Part shown: piece by piece, positions 1 to 8,858 of the stretch
Position numbering within the stretch: the first letter of the stretch is position 1
How the letters are laid out: each line of letters opens with the position of its first letter
Translations under genes and position numbers: made by a program
NCBI RefSeq assembly: GCF_001550065.1
Contig: NZ_LRUB01000017.1
Span: forward strand, 399,786-463,785
From: Kordiimonas lipolytica
GTDB lineage: Bacteria > Pseudomonadota > Alphaproteobacteria > Sphingomonadales > Kordiimonadaceae
Length of the DNA stretch: 64,000 bases
Direction: 5' to 3'
The notes under the pieces: model-generated
Database searches by the model: none
The model's input: the letters and a program-made list of their open reading frames with translations, nothing else
Told to the model about the DNA's origin: nothing

Positions 1-394
1 CCTGTTCCTGACCAAGCTGGATACCGGTGACAATGTGCGCATCACCATCCCCAACAATTCGGTATGGGGCAGCTCCATCCGCAACTTCAACCATCATGAT
101 ACGCGCCGCCTTCAAATCGTTTACGGCATCGGCTATGGCGACGATATAGACAAGGCGATGGCTATTATCAAAAGCTGTATCGAGGCAGACGAGCGCTGCA
201 TGAAAGACCCAGAGCCGGTGATCGCAGTGACGTCTCTTGGCGAGAGCTCCGTGGATATCATGGTGCGGGTGTGGTGTGCGTCTGGGGACTATTGGGCGCT
301 GAACTGGCATCTTCTGAAAACCGTCAAGGAGCGGTTCGACGCTGATGGTGTCTCGATCCCCTATCCTTGTCGCACCATCTATCAGGGCGAATAA
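1..394 (+). CDS. MscS-family mechanosensitive channel, C-terminal part (5' end outside window)
   Basis: The reading frame is open from base 2 to a TAA at 392-394, so this is the last ~130 residues of a protein that starts upstream. The segment around 'GDNVRITIPNNSVW' followed by 'IRNF' matches the beta-domain of small-conductance mechanosensitive channels. The rest ('RLQIVYGIGYGDDIDKA', then a mixed alpha/beta region) fits the cytoplasmic cage domain of that family. Such channels open under membrane tension and release solutes on hypo-osmotic shock. The pore helices lie outside the window, so the subfamily cannot be assigned. A hairpin with a T run follows the stop, so this is probably the end of its transcript. 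Confidence 0.85.
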   Translation, partial: LFLTKLDTGDNVRITIPNNSVWGSSIRNFNHHDTRRLQIVYGIGYGDDIDKAMAIIKSCIEADERCMKDPEPVIAVTSLGESSVDIMVRVWCASGDYWALNWHLLKTVKERFDADGVSIPYPCRTIYQGE

Positions 395-430
395 GGCGCA
401 AGACTACATCTTTCGTTTAAAAAAATCGTT

Positions 431-494
431 CAGGGCAGCCTGTGGTCAGTCAAAACCATTTCATTGGTTGACTGCGCCCGGGCTGCCCTGTTTT
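431..494 (+). terminator. Rho-independent terminator after the MscS gene
   Basis: The arms GGGCAGCC (433-440) and GGCTGCCC (481-488) pair, as do the inner arms CAGTCAA and TTGACTG. TTTT follows. It lies 40 bases after the MscS stop and before the next gene's ribosome site. Confidence 0.75.
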
Positions 495-577
495 ATGTCG
501 CGGGTGGGCCCTGCGGCTGGGTGGTGCAGGGCCTTAGGAAAATAAGAATATCTCGTTACAGCTCCTGGAGGGGATCA

Positions 578-2674
578 ATGATTAAAGCAGTACTCAAGTC
601 GTCCGTTGCGGCGACGGCTCTGTTGCTTGCGGCGTGCGGCAACAGCGAACAATCGAATGACGCACCGGCGAACGAGCAGGTCGTTGCTAAAGCAGACGTG
701 ACGCCTGAACTAGGCAGCTTCGGTGTTGACCTGACCGCACAGAAAACCAGCGTCAAGCCGGGCGACAACTTCTTCGAATATATGAACGGGACCTGGCTCG
801 ACACGTTTGAGTTGCCGGCTGACCGCACCAACTATGGCGCCTTCACTGTGTTGGCCGAACGGTCCCGCGACCGGACCAAAGCCATCATCGACGAAGTGAC
901 CGCGGGTGATTTCCCGCAAGGGTCCGTCGAACAGAAGATCGGCGACTATTACAACAGCTACATGGATGTGGAAGCGATCAATGCGCGTGGCATTGAGCCC
1001 CTGCGTCCGCTGTTGGATGAAATCGCGGCTGTCGAAGACGTGACGGGACTGACCCGCATGTTCGGTCGTGAAGGCATGGACAGCATGATTTCGCCAGTAT
1101 CCGGCGGCCTTGGCATCGATCGCGAAAACCCGGACTATTATATCCTGAACCTCGGCCTTGGCGGCCTTGGCCTGCCGGACCGCGACTATTATCTGGACGA
1201 CAGTGAACGCTTCCAGGGCATCCGTGACGCCTATAAAGCCCACATCGCAGAGATGCTCGGCTTCGCGGGCGTAAGTGCGGAAGACGCAGCTGCACAGGCA
1301 GAAACCATTCTGGCACTTGAGACCAGGCTGGCTGAGAAACAGTGGGAACGTGCAGACCGCCGCGACCGCACCAAGAACTTCAACCCGACCACCATGGAAG
1401 AGCTGAAGGCGAACTACACAGGGTTCGATTGGGACGCTTTCTTCGCGGCAGGCGGCATTGAAGGCCTGGCGAAAGTGAACGTAAGCGGCCCGCAGCCGCT
1501 GAAGGATGCTATCGCGCTGGTGAACGAGATCCCGGTGGCTGATTGGAAGGCCTACCTGACCTATCATACCATTTCGAACCACGCGGCGATCCTGTCCGAG
1601 GAAATTGATACGGCTAACTTCAACTTCTTTGGCAAGACACTGCGCGGCCAACAGGAACAGCAGGACCGATGGAAGCGTGCAACGGCACGTGTCGGCGCCC
1701 TGAATGCCCTGGGTGAGGCTATTGGTCAGGTATATGTGAAGCGTCATTTCCCACCTGAAGCGAAGGCCGAGATGGTCAAGCTGGTGGAGAACCTGCGCAC
1801 GGCCATGGGCCAGCGGATCGACGGCCTTGACTGGATGGGTGAAGAAACCAAGAAGGAAGCGCATGCCAAGCTTGCCTCCTTCAATCCGAAGATCGGTTAC
1901 CCGAACAAATGGAAAGACCTGTCGAAGATCGACATCAAGGAAGGTGACCTGTTCGCCAACGCCAAAGCGATCGACGCCTTCAATTATGAAGATCTGCTGG
2001 GCCGCTTCAAGCGCAAGACCGACAAGGACGAGTGGTTTATGACGCCACAAACGGTCAACGCCTACTATAACCCGCAGTTCAACGAGATCGTATTCCCGGC
2101 GGCAATCCTGCAGCCTCCGTTCTTTGATCTGGGTGCAGACCCGGCTGTCAACTATGGCGGCATTGGTGCAGTGATCGGCCACGAAATGGGTCACGGCTTC
2201 GATGACCAAGGGTCCAAATCTGACGCCACAGGCGTGCAGCGCAACTGGTGGACCGACGAGGATCGCGCGGCGTTTGAGAAGCTGACGTCCGTGCTTGGCG
2301 CGCAGTATGACCAGTATGAGCCGGTACCTGGCAACCATGTGGACGGCACTTTCACCATGGGTGAAAATATTGGTGACCTTGGTGGCCTGCGCATGGCTTA
2401 CACGGCCTACAAGCTGTCTTTGGGCGGCAAGGAAGCGCCAGTGATTGACGGCCTGACCGGCGACCAGCGCTTCTTCATGGCCTGGGCGCAGGTTTGGAAG
2501 CGCAAGTATGCAGAAGAAGAACTTCTGAACCGCCTGAAGTCTGACCCGCACAGCCCGTCTGAATACCGGACCAACGGCATCGTGCGTAACATGGATGAAT
2601 GGTACGAAGCCTTCGACGTGAAGGAAGGCGATGCGCTTTACCTGCCGCCGGAAGAGCGCGTGCAAATCTGGTAA
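578..2674 (+). CDS. M13 family zinc metallopeptidase, lipoprotein (PepO/neprilysin-like)
   Basis: The product is 698 residues with a lipoprotein signal: a hydrophobic stretch ending in the lipobox LAAC, with lipidated Cys at residue 20. It is probably anchored in the periplasm or outer membrane. The M13 N-terminal domain is followed by the catalytic domain with NAYYNP, then HEMGH (zinc ligands His535 and His539, catalytic Glu536), then GENIGD (third ligand Glu596, Asp600). All key residues of the neprilysin/endothelin-converting-enzyme family are present and the length is normal. Members cut oligopeptides. The frame is open further upstream, but ATG 578 is chosen because GGAGGGG lies just before it and the signal peptide begins there. 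The gene is flanked by terminators on both sides, so it is probably monocistronic. Confidence 0.95.
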   Translation: MIKAVLKSSVAATALLLAACGNSEQSNDAPANEQVVAKADVTPELGSFGVDLTAQKTSVKPGDNFFEYMNGTWLDTFELPADRTNYGAFTVLAERSRDRTKAIIDEVTAGDFPQGSVEQKIGDYYNSYMDVEAINARGIEPLRPLLDEIAAVEDVTGLTRMFGREGMDSMISPVSGGLGIDRENPDYYILNLGLGGLGLPDRDYYLDDSERFQGIRDAYKAHIAEMLGFAGVSAEDAAAQAETILALETRLAEKQWERADRRDRTKNFNPTTMEELKANYTGFDWDAFFAAGGIEGLAKVNVSGPQPLKDAIALVNEIPVADWKAYLTYHTISNHAAILSEEIDTANFNFFGKTLRGQQEQQDRWKRATARVGALNALGEAIGQVYVKRHFPPEAKAEMVKLVENLRTAMGQRIDGLDWMGEETKKEAHAKLASFNPKIGYPNKWKDLSKIDIKEGDLFANAKAIDAFNYEDLLGRFKRKTDKDEWFMTPQTVNAYYNPQFNEIVFPAAILQPPFFDLGADPAVNYGGIGAVIGHEMGHGFDDQGSKSDATGVQRNWWTDEDRAAFEKLTSVLGAQYDQYEPVPGNHVDGTFTMGENIGDLGGLRMAYTAYKLSLGGKEAPVIDGLTGDQRFFMAWAQVWKRKYAEEELLNRLKSDPHSPSEYRTNGIVRNMDEWYEAFDVKEGDALYLPPEERVQIW

Positions 2675-2697
2675 TCCAGTATCACGAGAAGATTGGG

Positions 2698-2728
2698 AAG
2701 GGCCGGTTTTCCGGCCCTTTTCTTTTGG
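2698..2728 (+). terminator. Rho-independent terminator after the M13 peptidase
   Basis: The stem AAGGGCCGG pairs with CCGGCCCTT around a TTTT loop, followed by TTCTTTT. It starts about 24 bases after the stop codon. Confidence 0.85.
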
Positions 2729-2801
2729 GCTGTTCCGGGTTTTCACAAACGGCTGATTTCGGCGTCTTTTTTGCGAGACTGATCAAGAGCAGGAGGGAGA
2801 T

Positions 2802-3131
2802 ATGTCAGGAAAATCACCAGTCACCATCACCGTTGTTACAGAGAACAATACAGGCGGGAATATTTCTGAAGTGAAAGTTACCGTGGGCGGAGAAGTGATC
2901 GACAATCTGACCGGCCTCGGCAAAGGCGCAAGTTCGCTGCCAAACCAATATAGCGGCCCTTCCGGCGATTTGGCCTGGACAGTGTCTTTCAGGGATGATG
3001 ACGGAAACAAGAAAGCTGGCTCTGTCGATAGCGGCGCAACCAAGGCTGACCACAGCGCAAAGGTCATCCTGAATGCAGACGATTTCAATGTTAGTAAGCC
3101 AAGCGGTGATGCCACAGGCGACTATGACTAA
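2802..3131 (+). CDS. Small protein of unknown function, first of two tandem paralogs
   Basis: The product is 109 residues from ATG 2802, preceded by a strong AGGAGGGAG site. I do not recognise the family. It has no signal peptide and no membrane segment. Alternating hydrophobic and polar residues suggest an all-beta, Ig-like or immunity-type fold. It is mildly acidic. The neighbouring gene at 3253 is a clear paralog; shared positions include TGG-x-I-xx-VK, SLP-xx-Y-x-GP-x-G-xxx-W-x-V and D-x-G-K. The C-terminal ~20 residues differ and here end in an Asp/Gly-rich tail. A terminator separates the two copies, so each may be transcribed on its own. Confidence 0.75.
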   Translation: MSGKSPVTITVVTENNTGGNISEVKVTVGGEVIDNLTGLGKGASSLPNQYSGPSGDLAWTVSFRDDDGNKKAGSVDSGATKADHSAKVILNADDFNVSKPSGDATGDYD

Positions 3132-3158
3132 CGCTTTCCAAGCAATGACAGAATGATT

Positions 3159-3187
3159 GAAGGGCCGGTTTTTCCGGTCCTTTTTCT
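3159..3187 (+). terminator. Rho-independent terminator between the two small paralogs
   Basis: GAAGGGCCGG pairs with CCGGTCCTTTTTC around a short T loop. It closely resembles the hairpin at 2698-2728, so the terminator may have been copied with the gene. Confidence 0.8.
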
Positions 3188-3252
3188 TGTTCACAAAATC
3201 CAAATTGACGCGTCTGCCCGTTAGCGAGCATTTCGGTTAGACGGAGGGCGTC

Positions 3253-3579
3253 GTGCGACGGCACAGAATGGTCAATATGATCCTGGTAGCGGCCAACAGG
3301 ACAGGCGGCCCAATAGAACAGGTCAAGATTGCGATTGGAAGCAAGATGCTGGTGTGTCTGCCGAAGCTGGCGGCGGGGGAGATGTCCTTGCCAACGGAGT
3401 ATAATGGGCCGACCGGGTCTCATGTCTGGCGCGTATGGCTGGTGGATGAAAACGGCAAACGCCGACGGGGCAAGGCCATTTGCCCGGTCACTCGCAAGGA
3501 TGACAACAGGTGTGCTGTTGTTACCCTGCATCTGGGCGATTTTGTTGTTACCAAACGGCGTTGCCGCGCTGTTTCTTAA
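3253..3579 (+). CDS. Small basic protein of unknown function, second tandem paralog
   Basis: The product is 108 residues, starting at GTG 3253 with GGAGGG six bases upstream; ATG 3268 is an alternative. It aligns along most of its length with the product of the gene at 2802 (TGG-x-I-xx-VK, then L-xx-G-xx-SLP-xx-Y-x-GP-x-G, W-x-V, D-x-G-K-xx-G). It differs in being strongly basic (Arg/Lys runs near the middle and at the end) and in carrying three cysteines. The opposite charge suggests divergence after duplication, possibly to different partners. No known domain is recognised. Confidence 0.65.
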   Translation: MRRHRMVNMILVAANRTGGPIEQVKIAIGSKMLVCLPKLAAGEMSLPTEYNGPTGSHVWRVWLVDENGKRRRGKAICPVTRKDDNRCAVVTLHLGDFVVTKRRCRAVS

Positions 3580-3782
3580 ACAGTGCTGTTTTTTGAAGCT
3601 GAGTGAAAATTTTTGCTTCACAAACATAAATGCCGGGCGTCAGGCGTAATGGGGTATGTTTGTGCAGTATTCGGTTCAGTCGCGCTGTATGCACTTTTTG
3701 TCGCATTTTTCTGGTGCCCTCGGGCCTGCTTCCCATATGACTGCGGTTGAATTCAATGTCCAATCGTGGGGGAGGGGCACAG

Positions 3783-4922
3783 ATGACCGATGCTGTTTTG
3801 GCGGTTGTTGCTGCAGTATTTCTTTTATCAGTTTCCGCTTTTTCAACAAACGCTGAGCCGAGGGAGCAACCGGAGGTGCGCATGCTGCCTGGCGGCACCT
3901 ATATTTTATATGGTGGCGCTGACTTGGGGTCCTCCGTTGGAGTGGTTGAAACGCAGGACGGCCTTGTCTTGATCGACACGATGGAAGCCGGTGCCGCAGA
4001 CCAGCTCGGGCAGGCCCTGCGTCGGCTTTCAAAGAAGCCTGTAAGTCATATATTCAACACGCACGGACACCGGGATCATTCAGGTGGTAATGACGTCTTC
4101 CTTCGCCAGGGCGCTCGCCTCATGGACTATCAGGTGCTGATGGCAAGCCGCGATGAGGTGAGTGGATTGGGTGATGCGCTTACGCTTGCACTGGGCGGTG
4201 TGCGGATTGAGATTCATGCAATCGCCGCCCACACGTCAGGCGATATCGTTGTTTTTTTGCCGGATCAGAATGTTATCTTCATGGGGGATACATTCACAAC
4301 AAACTGGCATCCCACCTTTTATGCGGGTGGTGAAACAGGGCAGCTTGCGGTGATCGACAAGGTGCTTCAGCTCGCAGATGAACACACGGTGATTGTGCCG
4401 GGGCACGGCCGGGCGGGGAACCGTGACAGCCTGCTTTTGTATCGGTCTGCCTTCCGTCGCTGGATGGAGAAAATACGGGCTCTTTCGCACAAGGGCGCAA
4501 GCGTGCATGACATGCAGGCGGACCCCGAGTTGCGGCAAATCTCAGTGCGTTTCCTGCAGGATGGCAGTACCCAAGCGTTGCCTGAATGCGCATACCAGCG
4601 CTTCGTTGAGCGTACAATCTCAACCGAGCTGATGCCGACTGACCGGGAAGTTCTTGCGCATCTGGAGGACTATATCGGGGCGTACCGATATGAAGACGGC
4701 ATTATCCTGCGGATCGAACGCGCTGATGGCGGCGTGCGCGTGACCGAAGGCGGAGCCCTGTCTGGTCTCGCTGTCCCACTATCAAAAACCCGGTTTCATT
4801 TTCGCGGGCGACTGGAGGGCGAAGGACACCTGACTTTCCAGATTGACGCCGAAGGCAAGGTTTCAGGTGTCACCTATATGGACGACGCAGAGAGCTGGTC
4901 GGCGGTCCGAATCCACAACTAG
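3783..4922 (+). CDS. Periplasmic metallo-beta-lactamase-fold hydrolase
   Basis: The product is 379 residues. The frame opens earlier (TTG 3747), but ATG 3783 follows a GGGGGAGGGG site and starts a clean signal peptide ending near 'STNAEP'. The MBL zinc motif H-x-H-x-D-H reads HGHRDH at residues 94-99. Later motifs are an 'AAHTSGD' His, an 'FMGDTF' Asp and 'PGHG', all expected of the superfamily. The C-terminal ~100 residues are beta-rich and probably accessory. The substrate cannot be told from sequence: members include esterases, lactonases and beta-lactamases. There is no close operon partner, although the Sel1 lipoprotein gene starts 48 bases downstream. Confidence 0.85.
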   Translation: MTDAVLAVVAAVFLLSVSAFSTNAEPREQPEVRMLPGGTYILYGGADLGSSVGVVETQDGLVLIDTMEAGAADQLGQALRRLSKKPVSHIFNTHGHRDHSGGNDVFLRQGARLMDYQVLMASRDEVSGLGDALTLALGGVRIEIHAIAAHTSGDIVVFLPDQNVIFMGDTFTTNWHPTFYAGGETGQLAVIDKVLQLADEHTVIVPGHGRAGNRDSLLLYRSAFRRWMEKIRALSHKGASVHDMQADPELRQISVRFLQDGSTQALPECAYQRFVERTISTELMPTDREVLAHLEDYIGAYRYEDGIILRIERADGGVRVTEGGALSGLAVPLSKTRFHFRGRLEGEGHLTFQIDAEGKVSGVTYMDDAESWSAVRIHN

Positions 4923-4970
4923 TGGGGCGCCTGCTTGTCTGGTATCCTTCCCTAAACAATTGGGGATGTT

Positions 4971-5441
4971 ATGACGCGCTCTGCTGTGTGCCGGTTGGCG
5001 ATGGTTTCAATGTTTCTGCTGCTTTCCGGATGCGCGGGAAGTGGCTTTTTCTGTAAAGCGGACCATGATGATCCGAAAGTCGCCAGCTTGATGCGCGATA
5101 GCTGCGCGGGCAACCGTGGTGCCAGCATGCAGTTGGGGTTGTGGTTCGAAGGGCATGATGACTATGAGATGGCGGTGCGCTATTACCGCGTGGCAGCCAC
5201 GCCGGATATTGGCCAGACCTTTATCTGGGTACCGCCGGCGGGTGATGTTGGCGGGTATGTCATGCCCATCAGCACAGGGCCGGGGACACCCGGTAACGCC
5301 GAAGCGCAATATCGGCTGGGGCTGATGTACCGTGACGGCAGGGGCGTGAAGCAGAGTGTTGCGAAAGCGCGCAGCTATTTCCAGCAGGCCGCTGAACAGG
5401 GCCACGCTGACGCGAAGGCGATCCTCGCGGCTAACGGCTAG
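4971..5441 (+). CDS. Sel1-repeat lipoprotein
   Basis: The product is 156 residues. The N-terminus is a lipoprotein signal with lipobox LSGC (Cys near residue 21). The C-terminal third contains a good Sel1-like repeat: AEAQYRLGLMYRDGRGV, then KARSYFQQAAEQGHADAK. A weaker one may precede it ('GASMQLGLWFEGHDDYEMAVRYY'). Such repeats form alpha-solenoids that bind partner proteins. The start is supported by GGGGAT just upstream. The 3' end overlaps the convergent LysR gene by 11 bases. It may be co-transcribed with the MBL hydrolase, but its role is unknown. Confidence 0.75.
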   Translation: MTRSAVCRLAMVSMFLLLSGCAGSGFFCKADHDDPKVASLMRDSCAGNRGASMQLGLWFEGHDDYEMAVRYYRVAATPDIGQTFIWVPPAGDVGGYVMPISTGPGTPGNAEAQYRLGLMYRDGRGVKQSVAKARSYFQQAAEQGHADAKAILAANG

Positions 5442-6309
5442 CTTCGCCTAAAAGCCAATCGGTGAAGGTTTTTACCTTCTTCAAGCTGCCTCGCCCTTCG
5501 GTATAGGCCAAATAGTATGCATTCCGGCTTTTCACTGGCCCGCCAAACGGGGCAATCAGGCGGCCTGTCGCCAGATCATCCGCCACATACATCAGCGGCA
5601 ACACGGCCACCCCCAGGCCGGACCGCGCGGCCTCGATCATCATGGTGAAATTCTCGAACTGGGCGCCGCCGCGCGCGCCGCTGTCCGCCAGGCCCGTGCC
5701 CTCCAGCCATTCGGTCCAGGCGGTGGGGCGGGTGGTCATCAAAAGCCGGTCATAGTCATTGATGTTGGCGTCTTCCTTGCCTTTCATCAGGGCAGGGGCG
5801 ACGACAGCGATGATCTCCTCACTCACCACCTTGTGGCTGGTCATGCCTGGCCAATTGCCGTCGCCATACTGCACGGCGACATCCGCGTTCGCGGCCTTGA
5901 AGTCATCTGGCGTCAGGCCCGTGACGATGTTGAGCTGGATGTCAGGGTAGGCGGCTGTGAAGTCGCCCAGCTTCGGGATCAGCCAGCGTGAGCCGAATGT
6001 GGGCAGAAGCCCCAAGGTCAGCACGCGGTCATCTGCGCCCCAGGTGATAAGTTTCAATGTCTCATTCTCTAGCCCGGCCAGGAGGGGAGCGACCGCAGCG
6101 GCATACTGTTTGCCCGCTTCCGTGGGCACAAGGCGTTTGCGCTCGCGCCTGAAAAGGCTTTGGCGTACGAATTCCTCCAGGTTGCCGATCTGGCGGCTGA
6201 CCGCGCTTTGCGTCAGGTTCAGGGCCTCGGCGGCGCGGGTGACCTGGCCGGTTTTCATGACCTGCTCAAAGCATTCAAGGGCGATCAGGCTGGGAATTCT
6301 GCGTTTCAT
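5431..6309 (-). CDS. LysR-family transcriptional regulator, probably of the adjacent gcdH operon
   Basis: The product is 292 residues, the usual length. It has an N-terminal winged helix-turn-helix (about residues 8-67; 'TRAAEALNLTQSAVSRQIGNLE' type) and a type 2 periplasmic-binding-like effector domain (about 90-290). The overall look is GcvA-like. It is divergent from the glutaryl-CoA dehydrogenase gene with a 128-base gap, the classical position for a LysR regulator of its neighbour. A role in glutarate/lysine-degradation control is inferred from this position, not from ligand residues. Confidence 0.9.
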   Translation of the reverse strand: MKRRIPSLIALECFEQVMKTGQVTRAAEALNLTQSAVSRQIGNLEEFVRQSLFRRERKRLVPTEAGKQYAAAVAPLLAGLENETLKLITWGADDRVLTLGLLPTFGSRWLIPKLGDFTAAYPDIQLNIVTGLTPDDFKAANADVAVQYGDGNWPGMTSHKVVSEEIIAVVAPALMKGKEDANINDYDRLLMTTRPTAWTEWLEGTGLADSGARGGAQFENFTMMIEAARSGLGVAVLPLMYVADDLATGRLIAPFGGPVKSRNAYYLAYTEGRGSLKKVKTFTDWLLGEASR

Positions 6310-6386
6310 GGCTCAGATTCATGATTATTTGTAATGATAATAGTCCGAAATGTTACTTTATGAGGCCAGAAATTACTATATACATT

Positions 6387-6404
6387 CACTAAATTCATTA
6401 AGTG
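6387..6404. promoter_or_regulatory. Imperfect palindrome in the lysR-gcdH divergent promoter
   Basis: CACTAAATTCATTAAGTG is an inverted repeat with 7 of 9 base pairs matching. It lies 34 bases before the gcdH start in an AT-rich intergenic region. A LysR or other dimeric regulator could bind here. The assignment rests only on symmetry and position. Confidence 0.4.
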
Positions 6405-6437
6405 CCCGCCCGCGCGGGCGTAGTTGAGGGAAGAATA

Positions 6438-7613
6438 ATGTCAAAGCCAGCATTCAATTGGGAAGATCCGCTGCTCCTGGATGAGCAACTCACCGAAGAC
6501 GAGCGCATGATGCGCGATGCCGCGCGTGCGTACTGCCAGGACAAGTTGATGTCCCGCATCCTTGAAGCCAACCGCCACGAGCATTTTGACCGCGAGATCA
6601 TGAGCGAGCTAGGCGAGATGGGCCTTCTGGGCGCAACCCTGCCTGAAGAATATGGCGGCGCTGGCGTATCCCATGTGGCTTATGGCCTGATTGCGCGCGA
6701 GGTTGAGCGCGTGGACAGCGGCTACCGCTCTGCCATGTCTGTGCAGTCGTCGCTGGTGATGCATCCGATCTATGCTTACGGCAGCGAAGAGCAGCGCAAG
6801 AAATACCTGCCGAAGCTCGCAAGCGGTGAGATGGTTGGCTGCTTTGGCCTGACCGAGCCAGACCATGGTTCTGATCCGGGCGGCATGAAATCCCGTGCGG
6901 AAAAAGTGGACGGCGGCTTCAAGCTGACCGGCAACAAAATGTGGATCACTAACAGCCCGATCGCGGACATCGCCGTTGTGTGGGCGAAGCTGGATGGCAA
7001 GATCCGCGGCTTCATCCTTGAGCGCGGCATGGAAGGCTTCTCCACGCCGAAGATCGAAGGCAAGATGAGCCTGCGCGCATCCATCACTGGCGAGATCGTG
7101 ATGGACAATGTGTTCGTGCCGGAAGAAAACCTGCTGCCGAATGCAAGTGGCCTGTCTGGCCCGTTCGGGTGCCTGAACAAAGCGCGCTTCGGCATCGCCT
7201 GGGGTGCGCTTGGTGCCGCTGAGTTTTGCTGGCACGCTGCCCGCCAATATACGCTGGACCGTTCCCAGTTCGGTCGCCCGCTTGCACAGAACCAGCTGGT
7301 CCAGCAGAAGCTCGCGAATATGATGACTGAAATCACGCTTGGCCTGCAAGCCTGCCTGCGCGTTGGTCGACTGCTGGATGAAGGCAAGTCCGCGCCAGAG
7401 AATATCTCGCTCATCAAGCGCAACAGCTGCGGCAAGGCGCTGGATATCGCCCGCATGGCGCGCGACATGCACGGCGGCAACGGCATCTCTGACGAGTTCC
7501 ACGTGATCCGCCACATGGTTAACCTGGAAACAGTGAATACTTACGAAGGCACGTATGACATTCACACGTTGATCCTGGGTCGCGCACAAACCGGCCTCCA
7601 GGCCTTTATGTAA
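6438..7613 (+). CDS. gcdH: Glutaryl-CoA dehydrogenase
   Basis: The product is 391 residues, matching the family. It is an acyl-CoA dehydrogenase fold: helical N-domain, middle beta-domain with '[14 protein letters not shown]' and '[10 protein letters not shown]', and C-terminal helical FAD domain. The C-terminal block '[16 protein letters not shown]' followed by '[18 protein letters not shown]' is typical of GcdH. The catalytic base is the Glu of YEGT. The enzyme oxidises and decarboxylates glutaryl-CoA to crotonyl-CoA in lysine, tryptophan and glutarate breakdown, passing electrons to ETF. ATG 6438 is preceded by GAGGGA, and an in-frame GTG at 6402 is less likely. The CoA-transferase gene follows 27 bases later in the same operon. 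Confidence 0.92.
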   Translation: MSKPAFNWEDPLLLDEQLTEDERMMRDAARAYCQDKLMSRILEANRHEHFDREIMSELGEMGLLGATLPEEYGGAGVSHVAYGLIAREVERVDSGYRSAMSVQSSLVMHPIYAYGSEEQRKKYLPKLASGEMVGCFGLTEPDHGSDPGGMKSRAEKVDGGFKLTGNKMWITNSPIADIAVVWAKLDGKIRGFILERGMEGFSTPKIEGKMSLRASITGEIVMDNVFVPEENLLPNASGLSGPFGCLNKARFGIAWGALGAAEFCWHAARQYTLDRSQFGRPLAQNQLVQQKLANMMTEITLGLQACLRVGRLLDEGKSAPENISLIKRNSCGKALDIARMARDMHGGNGISDEFHVIRHMVNLETVNTYEGTYDIHTLILGRAQTGLQAFM

Positions 7614-7640
7614 GCAAGTCCGAGTTCGGAGTAAGCGATT

Positions 7641-8858
7641 ATGGCAGGCCCTTTAACCGGCATCCGTGTTCTTGATCTCAGCCGCATCCTGGCCGGGCCC
7701 TGGGCAACCCAGTGTCTGGCCGATCTGGGCGCGGAGGTGATCAAAGTGGAGCGCCCCGATGTGGGCGATGACACGCGCACCTGGGGCCCGCCATTCTTCG
7801 AGGACGGCGACAAGCCGGTCTCGGCCTATTTTATGTGCGCCAACCGGGGTAAGAAGTCTGTCACTATCGATTTCACCAAGCCCGAAGGGCAGGCGTTGAT
7901 CAAAAAACTGGCTGAAAAATCCGATATCTTGGTTGAGAATTTCAAGGTTGGCGGGCTGGCGAAATATGGTCTGGATTACGATAGCCTCAAGGCAGTCAAC
8001 CCCGGCTTGATCTATTGCTCGATCACTGGCTTCGGCCAAACTGGCCCCTACAAGGACCGGCCGGGCTATGACGCGCTTATCCAGGCGCTCGGCGGCCTTA
8101 TGAGCATCACGGGCGAACCTGACGGCATGCCCGGTGGCGGACCACAAAAGGTCGGCGTGGCGGTGACGGACCTGTTTACCGGGCTCTATAGCACCATCGG
8201 CATCCTGGGCGCGCTGCACCATAAGGCGCGGACAGGCGAAGGCCAGCATATCGATATGGCATTGATGGACACGCAGGTGGCTGTGCTGGCGAACCAAAGC
8301 ATGAATTATCTGGTCTCAGGCAAGGAGCCCAAGCGGCTTGGGACCGCGCATCCGTCGATTGTGCCGTATCAGGTGTTCGCTTCCGCCGACGGCCATATGA
8401 TGCTTGCGGTGGGCAACGACGGCCAGTTCGCACGCTTTTGTGAAGCAGCTGGCATGCCCGAGGTGGCGGCAGACCCACGCTTCAAATCGAATCCCGGACG
8501 GGTTGAGAACCGGGAGGTGCTGATCCCGATGGTGGCGGAAGCCATTGCCCGCAAAACGACAGACGAATGGATCGCGCTTCTTGAAGCCCACAATGTGCCG
8601 GGCGGCCCGATCAACACCATGGAACGCGTGTTTGATGACCCGCAGGTGGAAGCTCGCGGCATCACGCTTGCGCTCAAGGCTGAAGACGGCTCTGTCATGC
8701 CGTCCGTGGCTAATCCCATACATTATTCCGGAACCGAAATAAGCTATGACAAGGCCCCGCCAGCCCTGGGTGCGGATACAGATGCGGTGTTGGCTGATGT
8801 GCTTGGCATCACGCCTGAAAGCCTCAAACTTGTGAAAGCCACAAAGGTCCTGGGCTAG
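7641..8858 (+). CDS. CaiB/BaiF family CoA-transferase (class III), probably for glutarate
   Basis: The product is 405 residues, the normal length for a family III CoA-transferase. The N-terminal 'LTGIRVLDLSRILAGPWATQ', then 'LGAEVIKVERP', 'NRGKKSVTIDF' and 'GYDALIQALGGLMSITG' are hallmark segments. The catalytic aspartate is expected in the 'HIDMALMDTQ' region. Because it directly follows gcdH, the likely reaction is transfer of CoA to glutarate to feed the dehydrogenase, as for the mammalian SUGCT enzyme. This is inference from context. The last four bases overlap the convergent nitrilase gene. Confidence 0.88.
   Translation: MAGPLTGIRVLDLSRILAGPWATQCLADLGAEVIKVERPDVGDDTRTWGPPFFEDGDKPVSAYFMCANRGKKSVTIDFTKPEGQALIKKLAEKSDILVENFKVGGLAKYGLDYDSLKAVNPGLIYCSITGFGQTGPYKDRPGYDALIQALGGLMSITGEPDGMPGGGPQKVGVAVTDLFTGLYSTIGILGALHHKARTGEGQHIDMALMDTQVAVLANQSMNYLVSGKEPKRLGTAHPSIVPYQVFASADGHMMLAVGNDGQFARFCEAAGMPEVAADPRFKSNPGRVENREVLIPMVAEAIARKTTDEWIALLEAHNVPGGPINTMERVFDDPQVEARGITLALKAEDGSVMPSVANPIHYSGTEISYDKAPPALGADTDAVLADVLGITPESLKLVKATKVLG

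Noticed and set aside
710..2746. Long minus-strand open frame opposite the M13 peptidase
   Set aside because: It mirrors the codon structure of a well-supported gene, has no ribosome site and no recognisable motifs.
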